Part shown: positions 1-8,065 of the stretch, in pieces
How positions within the stretch are numbered: position 1 is the first letter of the stretch
Layout of the letters: each line of letters opens with the position of its first letter
Assembly: GCF_000730625.1 (NCBI RefSeq)
Contig: NZ_BBIT01000013.1
Span: 1-64,000, forward strand
Length of the DNA: 64,000 nt
Direction of reading: 5' to 3'
From: Pseudomonas oryzihabitans NBRC 102199
Lineage (GTDB): Bacteria > Pseudomonadota > Gammaproteobacteria > Pseudomonadales > Pseudomonadaceae
Translations under genes and position numbers: made by a program
The notes under the pieces: generated by a model
Seen by the model: only the letters and a program-made list of their open reading frames with translations
What the model was told of the DNA's origin: nothing
The model's database searches: none

Positions 1-11
1 CTAACACCCAG

Positions 12-50
12 CACCCCCGCTCAGTTCACTCTGGCGGGGGTGTTGTCTTT
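12..50 (+). terminator. Rho-independent terminator of a gene left of the window
   Basis: A perfect 9-bp stem (12-20 with 34-42, CACCCCCGC/GCGGGGGTG) with a 13-nt loop is followed by a T-rich run (TTGTCTTT, 43-50). It would end a plus-strand transcript that enters from outside the window. Confidence 0.6.
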
Positions 51-143
51 GGGGCGGGAAAAGTTTGGCCGGACGTCAGCATGCCTAGGCGCTGGGGGCA
101 GATGATCGGCCAGCGGACACCTGACGCTACGTAGCTGAGGTTG

Positions 144-180
144 CCCTCACCCTAGCCCTCTCCCGGGGGGGAGAGGGGAC
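144..180. repeat. Intergenic palindrome, family A (CCCTCTCCC...GGGAGAGGG)
   Basis: The segment has a CCCTCTCCC arm, a G-rich centre and a GAGAGGGG arm, preceded by CCCTCACCCTAG. The same element recurs near 9.6, 25.2, 28.05 and 50.8-51.1 kb, always between genes. It is a dispersed REP-like palindrome, not a gene. Confidence 0.8.
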
Positions 181-258
181 CAGGAGCGGAGTGGCGGAGA
201 GGTTGGCGCAGGGCTGCCAGATGTGTGCTGCTGGCATTCCGCAAAGAGCAAAGGAGCT

Positions 259-287
259 ACAACAGCCCGGCTGCGCCGGGCTGTTGT
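259..287. other. Perfect 13-bp hairpin in intergenic DNA
   Basis: ACAACAGCCCGGC (259-271) pairs exactly with GCCGGGCTGTTGT (275-287) around a 3-nt loop. There is no clear T-run on either side, so it may be an atypical terminator or part of the neighbouring repeat cluster. Confidence 0.45.
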
Positions 288-358
288 GGCCATGGTGGTC
301 CGCCGATGCCGCCGCTCCTGCTAGAAGGCATGCCGTAGGAGCGGCCCATGGCCGCGAT
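288..358. repeat. Inverted pair of REP elements, family D
   Basis: Two GC-rich elements of the Pseudomonas REP type face each other. The right one (335-358) begins GTAGGAGCGGCC and carries the core CCATGGCCGCG. The left one (288-321) carries CCGCTCCTGC at its outer end. The same doublet occurs at 27871-27950. Paired inverted REPs of this kind are usually spread by RAYT transposases; none is encoded in this window. Confidence 0.65.
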
Positions 359-367
359 CAGCTGGAT

Positions 368-394
368 GTTGGGCGTCGCTGCGCTCAACCCAAC
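368..394. repeat. Intergenic palindrome, family C (GTTGGGC...CCCAAC)
   Basis: GTTGGGC and ACCCAAC arms flank a TCGCTGCGCTCA core. A near-identical copy lies at 29419-29445. It is a dispersed imperfect palindrome with no coding signal. Confidence 0.6.
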
Positions 395-418
395 CTACCG
401 CAGCGTTACGCGAGCAAG

Positions 419-446
419 AAAAAGCCCGGCAGATGCCGGGCTTTTT
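419..446 (-). terminator. Terminator of the mks operon
   Basis: The stem GCCCGGCA/TGCCGGGC (424-431 with 434-441) is bounded by AAAAA and TTTTT, so it can act in both directions. It lies 17 bp past the mksB stop codon and shows that no further minus-strand gene follows mksB in the operon. Confidence 0.75.
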
Positions 447-462
447 GCGTTCTGGCAGGGGC

Positions 463-3264
463 TCACGCAGGTTCGGGCAGGGCCAGGTCGCGTTTGGCGA
501 TGTACTTCCAGTCGGCTTCGTCGATGTAGATGCCGCCGGGGCCGCTGCCGCCTTCGAGGTCGATGGCGACCTGGGCGCTGACCTGGGGTTTGACGCTGGC
601 CAGGATGGGCACGAAGCCCAGTTGCTGGCTGGTCTCGATCAGCGCCTGCTGGTTGCGTTCGTCGATGTCGGCGGCTTCGTCCAGGTAGTAGGGCAGGCGG
701 ATCTTGGCAGCCTGCTCCCGGTCCATCAGGTGCAGCAACAGGTACATGTTGGTGAGCGCCTTGATGGTCATGGTGGTGCCGTTGGAGGCGGCGCCGTCGA
801 TGTCGGTGTGCAGGATCGGCTGGCCGCCCTGCTTGGTGATCTCGAAGGCCAGCTCGAAGAGGTCCTTGAGGCCGAGCTGGTTGCCGTTGGCGGCCACCAA
901 ACGCGCCAGGTATTCCTTGGCGTCCTCGTTCTTCTGGTCCTGGCTGCTGTCCTGGGTGAGATCGAAGACCGACAGGGTTTCGCCTTCCTCGTACTGACCG
1001 GCGCTGTGGATGATCTGGTCGATGTGCTTGAGCGCCTCCTTGTTCGGCGCCAGGACGATGCGGAAGCTCTCCAGATTGGAGACCTGCTTGCGATTGATCT
1101 CGCGGTTGAACAGCTGCAGCTGGTGTTCGAGGTTGTCGTAGTCGCTGCGGATGTTTCTCAGGGTCCGGGCGATGTCGGTGACGGCGGCGCGGCGGGCCTT
1201 GGCCAGGGTCAGGGCTTCGTCCTGGCGATGGGCATAGGCGTTGACCAGCAGCTGCAGGCGGCGCTCGGGATCTTCCTCGTTGTCGAACTTGGCGACGCCC
1301 TTGAGGCGGACCTGGGCATAGAGCGCCTCGATCTGGGTGTCGGCGCGCTGCAGGGCCTGCCAGGTGTCCTGGTAGTCGTTGAGCAGCGGCAGCAGGTTTT
1401 CCAGGGAATCGTCGACCGCCTCCATGAAGGGCGTGCCCTGGGGCAGATCGGTGGGCAGCAGCTGGCGGCGGCGCAGGGCGTCGGCCAGGGTGCGGTCCTT
1501 GGCTTCCAGGTCGGCCAGCTGGCGACCGATCAGCTGCAGCTTGGCGGAGAGTTGCTGGACGCGCTCGGTGAAGGCGTCGCCGGCGCGTCTCAGTTCGTCC
1601 TGGGCGGCTTCCAGCTGGGCCAGCTGTTCGAGCTTCTCGTTTTCCTCGGCACCCAGAGTTTGGCAGCGACGGAAGTCTTCCAGGGCCTTCTGGGCATCCA
1701 GGACCTGCTGGTAGAGGGCTTCGGCCTGGGCCTTGCTGGCCTGGCGGTCGAGACTGACACCCTGCTGCGCCTTGAGCTGCTTGAGTTCGCGCTCCAGGCG
1801 GTCCTTCTGGTCACGCAGGGCGGCGCGATCGGCGAGGGCCTGCAGGGTGGGTGGCTCGATGCCCGACAGGTCGAGGGACAGGCCCGGCAATTCGAGGCGA
1901 TCGCCCTGGAAGCGCACCAGGATGCTTTCGAAGGTCTTTACCCAGTTGCCGTCTTCGCTCAGTTCGACGCCCTTGGGGCCGAGTGGCAGGCTGAACAGCT
2001 GGCCATTGAACAGCCGCATCAGGCGGTCGACGTCGGCCTGGCTGAATTCCTCGCGCAGGCGGGCGTAGCTGTTGTTGTCCGCGTGGTCGAGTTGCTGGCG
2101 AATAGCCTTGAGGCGCTGCTCCAGCTCGCGGACGCGCTGGTCTAGGTCTTCGCTGCTGAACTGGCGGGCCTGGGACAGGGCGCCGGCCAGTTCGTCGTGG
2201 GCGTCCTTGGCGGCCAGCAGCTGGGCTTCCAGGGGCGCGGTGGAGTCCACCAGGGCGAAGCGGTGCTTGAGCTGCGCCAGCTCGGCGAGCCAGCGCTGCA
2301 GGCTGCTGATCTCGCGCTCGCGGCGCATCAGTTCGCTGGTGCCGTCGCGCTGGCTCTGCTGCAGACCGTCCTGTTCCTGACGGTAGTGTTCGGTCTGGGC
2401 CAGGAGTTCGTCACGGCGGTCCAGGGCGTAGTGCTGCCAGGTGCCGAGCAGACTGTCGAGCAGCGGCGAGAGGCGATGCAGCTTGCCCCTCAGGCGGTCG
2501 CGTTGCTCGACGCCATTGGCCAGGGCTTCCACCAAGGGGCCGGCGGCGACCAGCGACTGGTAGTCCTGCTCCATGCGGCGCACGTCGCGGAAGGCTTCCT
2601 CGCAGGCGGCGATATAGTCGACGCTGCCGGATCTCAGGCTGTGCTCGAAGGCATCGAGAAACAGCTGCTTGAGCTTGGCCGCGGTGATCTCACGCATGTG
2701 CAGCAGGTTGATGAACAGGGCGCGGAAGGTCTTGAGACTCTGTTCGCTGGTGGATCGCAGCGGGATCAGGGTCAGGTCCAGCGGGATGCTGGTATGGCCG
2801 CCAACCAGCAGGCGACGCAATTCCTCGGGTTTGACCTCATAGGCCTTGAGGCCGGCGCGCTCCAGACTGGCGAAGAGTTCGCGCTGGCGCAGGCAGGCGC
2901 CGTCGCGCTGGTAATGGGCCAGGTCCAGTTCGCCGGCATAGGCGAAGAACTGGTGGCCGAAGCCACCGCCCGGGCCACGACCGGCCACACCGATGACGTG
3001 GGGGCCGTGGGCCAGGCGCAATTCGATGAGGATGTAGCTGGTGTCGGTGGCGAAGTAGAACTTGCGCGACTGCTCGTTGCTGTACTTGCCGAAGCTCATG
3101 TCGGAGAGCCGCGCCAGGATGGGGAATTGCAGGGCGTTGATCGAGGCGCTCTTGCCCAGGTTGTTGGCGCCGTAGACCGACAGCGGCTGTTCCAGTGGGA
3201 AGAGGCCGAGGCTGTAGCCGGCGGTGTTGAGCAGGGCGAAGCGGCTGATGCCGTAGCGGATCAT
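463..3264 (-). CDS. mksB: MksB, SMC-like ATPase of the MksBEF condensin
   Basis: This is the DNA-organising ATPase subunit of the Muk-like MksBEF complex, which works with the kleisin MksF and with MksE in chromosome compaction and segregation. The 933-residue product has an N-terminal Walker A-like motif GANNLGKS (32-39), a long charged helical middle rich in Glu, Leu, Gln and Arg that looks like coiled coil (about 290-760), a signature-like SNGTTMT stretch, and a C-terminal Walker B-type YYLDEAADID (about 859-868). It is shorter than MukB, as expected for MksB. Its start overlaps the mksE stop as ATGA, so the three genes are translationally coupled. No mksG/jetD nuclease gene follows, which fits the housekeeping type rather than a Wadjet defence system. 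Confidence 0.9.
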   Translation of the reverse strand: MIRYGISRFALLNTAGYSLGLFPLEQPLSVYGANNLGKSASINALQFPILARLSDMSFGKYSNEQSRKFYFATDTSYILIELRLAHGPHVIGVAGRGPGGGFGHQFFAYAGELDLAHYQRDGACLRQRELFASLERAGLKAYEVKPEELRRLLVGGHTSIPLDLTLIPLRSTSEQSLKTFRALFINLLHMREITAAKLKQLFLDAFEHSLRSGSVDYIAACEEAFRDVRRMEQDYQSLVAAGPLVEALANGVEQRDRLRGKLHRLSPLLDSLLGTWQHYALDRRDELLAQTEHYRQEQDGLQQSQRDGTSELMRREREISSLQRWLAELAQLKHRFALVDSTAPLEAQLLAAKDAHDELAGALSQARQFSSEDLDQRVRELEQRLKAIRQQLDHADNNSYARLREEFSQADVDRLMRLFNGQLFSLPLGPKGVELSEDGNWVKTFESILVRFQGDRLELPGLSLDLSGIEPPTLQALADRAALRDQKDRLERELKQLKAQQGVSLDRQASKAQAEALYQQVLDAQKALEDFRRCQTLGAEENEKLEQLAQLEAAQDELRRAGDAFTERVQQLSAKLQLIGRQLADLEAKDRTLADALRRRQLLPTDLPQGTPFMEAVDDSLENLLPLLNDYQDTWQALQRADTQIEALYAQVRLKGVAKFDNEEDPERRLQLLVNAYAHRQDEALTLAKARRAAVTDIARTLRNIRSDYDNLEHQLQLFNREINRKQVSNLESFRIVLAPNKEALKHIDQIIHSAGQYEEGETLSVFDLTQDSSQDQKNEDAKEYLARLVAANGNQLGLKDLFELAFEITKQGGQPILHTDIDGAASNGTTMTIKALTNMYLLLHLMDREQAAKIRLPYYLDEAADIDERNQQALIETSQQLGFVPILASVKPQVSAQVAIDLEGGSGPGGIYIDEADWKYIAKRDLALPEPA

Positions 3265-3938
3265 AGGTCGAACTCCCGTTCTGCGGCGATGGCGCGGGCC
3301 AGGGCAGCCTCTTCGTCATCCTCGTCGGCACCTTCCTGTTCGCTGCCGTCTTCGTCGCTGGCGAGGGTCGGGGCCGGCAGCGGCAGGTCGCTGGCATGCA
3401 GACCAGCGGCCAGGTCGCGATCCTGCTGCACGGTCAGGCAGACATCGAGAAAGCGGTGCATGGGCGGCAGGAAGCGGTAGGTGCCGTTGCTGTCCAGGGC
3501 GAAGCCGAGCTGGGTCAGGCGGCGCAGGATCTTTTCCTCCAGCTCTTCCTGGGTGGTGACCTCGGCCTGCAGGAAGAGGTCGCGGTACTTGTCCAGCAGC
3601 GCCGGCAACTCGTGCCGGCCCAGGGTGCCGCCGTCGAGCACGGCCAGGGGGTCGCGGCCCTGGTCGGCCAGGTGCTCGACCAGGATGAAGGTGAACAGCG
3701 CCAGGCGCTGGGCGGTCTTGTTGACCTGGGCGCCCATCTGCTCGGGCACGAAGTAGTAGAAGCCGCGCGGATCGCAGACCAGTTCGAAGCCGAGGGCGCG
3801 GAACAGGGCGCGGTACTGGTCCTGCTGCTGGCTGAGCTGGGCGTAGCTCTCGGGCTCGCTGCGGGACAGGTGATAGCCCTTGAACAGCTCGCGAAAGATG
3901 GGCGCGAGCTGGGTCATTTCGTTGAGATCAAGTTGCAT
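3261..3938 (-). CDS. mksE: MksE, condensin subunit
   Basis: The 225-residue protein lies between the kleisin-like gene and the SMC-like gene, the standard mksF-E-B order. In the family, MksE binds the kleisin MksF and regulates the MksB ATPase. The sequence starts MQLDLNEMTQLAP, has winged-helix-like helical content and ends in a strongly acidic tail rich in Glu and Asp (about 180-225). It overlaps mksF by 11 bp at its start and mksB by 4 bp at its end. The assignment rests on operon order, size and overall character. Confidence 0.85.
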   Translation of the reverse strand: MQLDLNEMTQLAPIFRELFKGYHLSRSEPESYAQLSQQQDQYRALFRALGFELVCDPRGFYYFVPEQMGAQVNKTAQRLALFTFILVEHLADQGRDPLAVLDGGTLGRHELPALLDKYRDLFLQAEVTTQEELEEKILRRLTQLGFALDSNGTYRFLPPMHRFLDVCLTVQQDRDLAAGLHASDLPLPAPTLASDEDGSEQEGADEDDEEAALARAIAAEREFDL

Positions 3939-5220
3939 GGGCGTCGCTCGCGAGAGATCGGGCGGTCAGGGCGTAGGAGCACAGGCTGACGCGGTGTTCG
4001 AGGGTGTCGTAGTGGCGGCGGTCCAGGCGCTGGCGCTGGAAGCGCGCATCGCGGGACAGGCGCGAGAACCAGTAGAGCAACTCGTCGGTGTCGCCGGCCG
4101 GCTCCTGTTCCAGCAGCCAGGCCATGAGATCCGGCAGCGGCAGGGCGTCCTGGCAGAGATCGAGCATCTCGCGGGCGGTACGGGGCGCGGCCGGGCGTTC
4201 GCTTTCCCGCGGGCGACTGCTCTGGCTGGGAAAGCGCGCCGGTTTGGGCTCGAAGCGCGCCAGGGCGTAGACATAGCTTTCCACCTGGGCGGTGGTGCCG
4301 AGAAAGACGCTCTGCGGCCGGCTGAACAGGGGCAGGGCGGCCTGGGGCACGGCGTCGAGGCCCTTGCGGCGGATGGTGGCCAGGGCCAGGGCGGCGCCGC
4401 GGGTCACGGCATTGTGCCGACGCGCTTCCTCGCGCAGCGGCAGCAGCAATTCGCGGGCACGTCTGAGCGCCAGCTGGGCGGCGTTGTGCATCTCCAGGAT
4501 GCGCGCCTGGGTGCGCAGCAGCAGGTCATCGTCGACCAGCTGGCCGAGGCGCTGCTGTTCGCCCAGCAGGTGCAGGAGCACCTGCTCGACGCGGTGGACG
4601 CCGCGCTCGAAAGCGCCGTCGGCGGCCACCAGCTGGATCATCGGCTCGACGTATTCGTCCCAGGTGGCCAGCACCTCGGCATAGCGCTGGCGCAGGGGGA
4701 TCTGGCGATCGCTGGTCTTGGCGCGCTCGGCGACGCCCTCCAGGGCATGGCCGTCGTTGGCCAGCTTCTTGAGGACATCGCGCACGCGCATGTCCAGCAG
4801 GCGCAGCTGGCGAACGAGGTCGGGGCCGTCGCGGTTGTCGAAGGCTTCGCGGATGTGGCCGGCGAGGCGCTCCAGATGGCGCAGGTAGGCCTCGATTTCC
4901 AGGCACAGGCCCAGGCGGTGTTCGCGCCTGAGATAGCCGAGGAAGTCGTGGATCTGGCCATTGAGTTCGAAGCGATTGGGGCTCTTGGCCACCGGCACCA
5001 GGATGTCCAGACGGATCCAGGTGTCGAGGAGGGCGGTGAGGTCGGCCGGCGTGCGCTCGGGCAGCTGTTCGGCCAGGCGGGTACGCAACTCGGCCAGGCC
5101 CAGGGTGCCGCTGTCGAAGTGGGCGCACAGCGGGTCGATGAGGTGCCAGTGTTCGGCGAGGGTACGCAGGACGCGTTTGGGGTCGATCATGGCGGGGACC
5201 GCACCAGACAAAAGCGCCAT
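3928..5220 (-). CDS. mksF: MksF, kleisin-like subunit of MksBEF
   Basis: This is the first gene of the mks operon. The 430-residue protein would bridge the MksB heads. It is mostly helical and charged, with the N-terminal segment MIDPKRVLRTLAEHWHLIDP that resembles the winged-helix start of MukF-like proteins. The ATG at 5220 has GGAG four bases upstream and is used here. An internal ATG at 5190 (420 residues) would begin directly with MIDPKRV and is a real alternative, although it lacks a good ribosome site. The operon promoter must lie between 5221 and about 5330, next to the divergent gene at 5352. Confidence 0.83.
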   Translation of the reverse strand: MALLSGAVPAMIDPKRVLRTLAEHWHLIDPLCAHFDSGTLGLAELRTRLAEQLPERTPADLTALLDTWIRLDILVPVAKSPNRFELNGQIHDFLGYLRREHRLGLCLEIEAYLRHLERLAGHIREAFDNRDGPDLVRQLRLLDMRVRDVLKKLANDGHALEGVAERAKTSDRQIPLRQRYAEVLATWDEYVEPMIQLVAADGAFERGVHRVEQVLLHLLGEQQRLGQLVDDDLLLRTQARILEMHNAAQLALRRARELLLPLREEARRHNAVTRGAALALATIRRKGLDAVPQAALPLFSRPQSVFLGTTAQVESYVYALARFEPKPARFPSQSSRPRESERPAAPRTAREMLDLCQDALPLPDLMAWLLEQEPAGDTDELLYWFSRLSRDARFQRQRLDRRHYDTLEHRVSLCSYALTARSLASDAHAT

Positions 5221-5351
5221 TGTACTCCAGACGCCAGAGCCTTCGATGTGACCGCGGTGGGACCGATGGGCAGGGCGGCCTTTCGATCCGCGGCGATCCG
5301 CGCGACAATGCCGCCCCGCATAATCCCGCCGCGTGTCCGAAGGATCCGCCC

Positions 5352-6182
5352 ATGTCCGACCCCGTCACCGCCACCAGCCCCGCGCTTGCCGCCGAGGCGC
5401 GTCGTCGCGCCTATCTGCAGGCGTTGCAGCTGGATGTCTGGGTGCCGCGCACGGGGTTGCCCTTCGCCGCGCCTTCGCGGCCGGAAGCCCTGTGGGTCGA
5501 GGAGCCGGAAGAGGCGCCCGTCGCCGCTCGGGTGGTCCGCCCGGAGCCGGTGGCCAAGGCCGCGCCGGTCGCTGCGGCAGCCGAGGCACCGGCGGCGCAT
5601 CGGCCGCGTATCGAGATCCCGCGACCCGCGGCGGTGAAGCCCGTTGCTACTCCGGTGGCCGAGCCGGAACCGGAGCGGGCGCCGCCGCCACCGCGGGAGC
5701 CGGCGCCGCGCTTCGCCCTGCAGCTGCTCCAGGCCGGGCGTTGCCTGCTGCTGCTGGAGTTGCCCACCGGCGACACCCTGGGTTCGCGCGATCCCGCCTA
5801 TCTGCTGCTGCGGGATCTGCTGCGCGCTGCCGGCCTGCCGGATACGCCGCGGATCGTCAGCGAAGAGCCGATTCGCTGGCCACTGCTCAACAGCGGCCAA
5901 CTCGACCAGGGCCCGGCGGCAGCGGCCGAATTCGTGCAGAGCTTCGTCTCCGGGCACCAGGAGCGCCTGGGTGAAGGCCTGGGCCTCTGGCTGATCGGCG
6001 GCGCCGCGCGGCGCTGCAGTGGCGTCGAGGATGCGCAGCTCACGGGGGTGGAGCAGGACACCGCCCTGGGACCGGCCTGGCTGGTGCCGGGACTGGATAT
6101 CTTGATGGAAGAGCCGGCCGCCAAGGCCGCGTTCTGGCAAGCCATGCGCCCGTTGCGGCGCCGCTGGATGGAACAGCAATGA
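5352..6182 (+). CDS. Conserved hypothetical protein upstream of rimI
   Basis: I do not know the function of this 276-residue protein. It corresponds in position to the uncharacterised gene I recall before rimI in P. aeruginosa. The N-terminus (1-45) includes the motif LQLDVWVPRTGLP. A low-complexity Ala/Pro/Glu/Val linker follows (about 50-125), and then a compact C-terminal domain (about 130-276) starting FALQLLQAGRCLLLLEL. No signal peptide or membrane segment is visible. The start at 5352 is chosen because an upstream extension reads through low-quality sequence. The stop overlaps the rimI start (ATGA), so the two are probably co-translated. Confidence 0.8.
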   Translation: MSDPVTATSPALAAEARRRAYLQALQLDVWVPRTGLPFAAPSRPEALWVEEPEEAPVAARVVRPEPVAKAAPVAAAAEAPAAHRPRIEIPRPAAVKPVATPVAEPEPERAPPPPREPAPRFALQLLQAGRCLLLLELPTGDTLGSRDPAYLLLRDLLRAAGLPDTPRIVSEEPIRWPLLNSGQLDQGPAAAAEFVQSFVSGHQERLGEGLGLWLIGGAARRCSGVEDAQLTGVEQDTALGPAWLVPGLDILMEEPAAKAAFWQAMRPLRRRWMEQQ

Positions 6183-6631
6183 ACGATGCGGTGAGCTTTC
6201 GGCGGATGACCGAAGCCGATCTGAACACGGTATTGAAGATCGAATATCAGGCCTTCAGCCATCCCTGGACCCGCGGCATCTTCAGCGATGCGCTGAAGTC
6301 CTACGACTGCTGGGTGATGACGGCCGGCGAGCAGCAGGTGGGGCACGGGGTGATCAACGTCATCCTCGACGAGGCCCATCTGCTCAACATCACCATCAAA
6401 CCGGAAAGCCAGGGGCGTGGTCTCGGCCTGCGGCTGCTGGAACACCTGCTGCAGGAAGCACGCAAGGCCAAGGCCAATGAGTGCTTTCTGGAGGTGCGCG
6501 CCAGCAACCAGGCGGCCTACCGGTTGTATGAACGCTATGGCTTCAACGAGATCGGCCGCCGGCGGGACTATTATCCCGCGGTCGGCGGCCGGGAAGATGC
6601 GCTGGTGATGGCCTGTACGCTGCTCGACTAG
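6179..6631 (+). CDS. rimI: RimI, ribosomal protein bS18-alanine N-acetyltransferase
   Basis: This cytoplasmic GNAT enzyme acetylates the N-terminal alanine of ribosomal protein S18, using acetyl-CoA. The 150 residues match the family length. The acetyl-CoA loop QGRGLG is at 78-83. Glu105 in FLEVR and Tyr117 in YRLYERYGF sit where the family has its general base and acid. The conserved HPWT motif (29-32) near the N-terminus contacts substrate in homologues. It overlaps the preceding gene by 4 bp. Confidence 0.92.
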   Translation: MNDAVSFRRMTEADLNTVLKIEYQAFSHPWTRGIFSDALKSYDCWVMTAGEQQVGHGVINVILDEAHLLNITIKPESQGRGLGLRLLEHLLQEARKAKANECFLEVRASNQAAYRLYERYGFNEIGRRRDYYPAVGGREDALVMACTLLD

Positions 6632-6644
6632 GCCTTCAGCGGCC

Positions 6645-7178
6645 TCAGTGATCGGCGCGCTTTTCGTCCAGGTCCAGACCGGTGTCCCCGGCGAGGTCTT
6701 CGTCGTTCGCATCCAGATCGGCGTAGCGGGCGTCCCTCTGGGTCTCGGCTTCGTTGGGTTCGTCGGCTTCGCCGTCCCAGGCCTGGCCGTCCAGGGGATG
6801 ACTGCGACCGAGTTCGGCTTCGTCCTGGCCGGAGCCGCCGCCGATGTCGCTGTCCTCGACCACGCTCAGCTCCTTGTCGTTGGGCCAGGCATCGCCGTAG
6901 TCGGTCGGCGAGCGGGCACCCGTCTCGTCCAGCAGGGTCTCCGGACTGGCGTCGTCCATGGTCGGTTGATGATCCAGGGTCTCGCCACCGGTCATGCCGG
7001 CCTGGCGCACGCGCTCTTCGGGAAACTGGCCTTCGTAGTCGCGTTCATCCATCTCGTCGCCGGCACGGCCCTGACGCTCGTCCTTGCGATCGCTGAAGTC
7101 GAGTTCGCGCATGTCGCCCATGCGGTCCTGGATGTCGTCGATCTCTTCGGGGGTCTTGGTGATATCGGGCTTGTTCAT
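6645..7178 (-). CDS. Highly acidic, probably disordered protein
   Basis: This 177-residue protein has about 55 Asp or Glu residues by my count, few hydrophobics and no signal peptide or membrane segment, so it is probably intrinsically disordered. Similar acidic proteins are, as I recall, annotated in Pseudomonas as HPr-related phosphotransferase proteins, but I see no HPr motif. It starts MNKPDITKTPEEIDDIQDRM and has GGAGACC before the ATG. The 3' end converges on rimI with a 13-bp gap, and the 5' end is divergent from otsB across about 130 bp, which hints at shared stress control. Real gene likely; function unknown. Confidence 0.7.
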   Translation of the reverse strand: MNKPDITKTPEEIDDIQDRMGDMRELDFSDRKDERQGRAGDEMDERDYEGQFPEERVRQAGMTGGETLDHQPTMDDASPETLLDETGARSPTDYGDAWPNDKELSVVEDSDIGGGSGQDEAELGRSHPLDGQAWDGEADEPNEAETQRDARYADLDANDEDLAGDTGLDLDEKRADH

Positions 7179-7305
7179 GGTGGTCTCCAAAGGCAGGGCT
7201 GCTAGAGCATCTCCCTGAATCCGACTACGAGCCGGCAAGGGGAATTCCTCGGCACTGCCGGAAGGTGTGAACGAACCATACGGTGACCCGGCAGTCGTAC
7301 CTTCC

Positions 7306-8064
7306 ATGATCGACCTCGACAGCCTCACCTCATCGGGCCAGCCGCTGGCCTTCTTCTTCGATCTGGATGGCACCCTGGCAGAACTGCAGCCACGTCCGGA
7401 ACAGGTTTTCATTCCCGCCGAAACCCTCGCTGCGCTCGAGCAGCTGGCGCGCCACCATGGCGTCGCCGTGGTCTCCGGGCGACCGCTGGCGGAGATCGAC
7501 GGATTCACCAGGCCGCTGCAACTGCCGGCGGCTGGCGTACATGGTGCCGAATGGCGCGATCCCCAAGGCGAGATCCATCGGGTGACCCTGGACGCCGCGG
7601 TGCTGGCGCAGGTCGGCGCCCGCCTGGAAGCGGCCCTGGCCGACCATCCGGACCTGCTGCTGGAGCGCAAGAGCGTGGCCTTCGCCCTGCATTATCGCCA
7701 GGCGCCGGACAAGGAAGCCCTGGTGCGCGAACTGGCCGAAGGCATCGCCGCCGACCATCCCGAATTCAAGTTGCAACCGGGCAAGTGCGTCTTCGAACTC
7801 AAGCCCGCTGCGGCGAGCAAGGGCGAGGCCATCGCCCGTTTTCTCGAACTGGAACCCTTTGCCGGCTGCCTGCCGGTGTTTCTCGGCGACGATCGTACCG
7901 ATGAAGAGGGGTTCACTGTCGTCAATGCGCGAGGCGGTCTGACCGTCAAGGTAGGAGAGGGGGAGACGGTCGCCAAGACCCGCCTGCCTTCGGTGGAAGC
8001 GGTAGCCCTCTGGCTGCAGCAGCTGAGCCGTGACCTCGCGCCACATTATAAGCAAGGAGATTAG
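7306..8064 (+). CDS. otsB: OtsB, trehalose-6-phosphate phosphatase
   Basis: OtsB removes phosphate from trehalose-6-phosphate, the second step of OtsAB trehalose synthesis used against osmotic and desiccation stress. It is a HAD-superfamily enzyme. The nucleophile motif DLDGT is at 19-23 (Asp19 nucleophile, Asp21 acid/base), and the late motif GDDRTDEEGF carries the Mg-binding aspartates. From this ATG it is 252 residues, the usual length. No start has a convincing ribosome site; a GTG at 7267 would add 13 residues. It ends one base before the otsA start codon, so the phosphatase gene is first in the operon. Confidence 0.9.
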   Translation: MIDLDSLTSSGQPLAFFFDLDGTLAELQPRPEQVFIPAETLAALEQLARHHGVAVVSGRPLAEIDGFTRPLQLPAAGVHGAEWRDPQGEIHRVTLDAAVLAQVGARLEAALADHPDLLLERKSVAFALHYRQAPDKEALVRELAEGIAADHPEFKLQPGKCVFELKPAAASKGEAIARFLELEPFAGCLPVFLGDDRTDEEGFTVVNARGGLTVKVGEGETVAKTRLPSVEAVALWLQQLSRDLAPHYKQGD

Positions 8065-8065
8065 G

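Noticed and set aside
433-2145. Long plus-strand open frame (570 codons) opposite mksB
   Set aside because: It is the antisense frame of the mksB coiled-coil region in high-GC DNA. The Val/Gly/Leu/Gln-rich translation has no domain character, while mksB has clear motifs and operon coupling.
463-5220. Wadjet (JetABCD) anti-plasmid defence system
   Set aside because: Gene content and sizes fit MksFEB, a terminator follows mksB, and there is no JetD/MksG gene.
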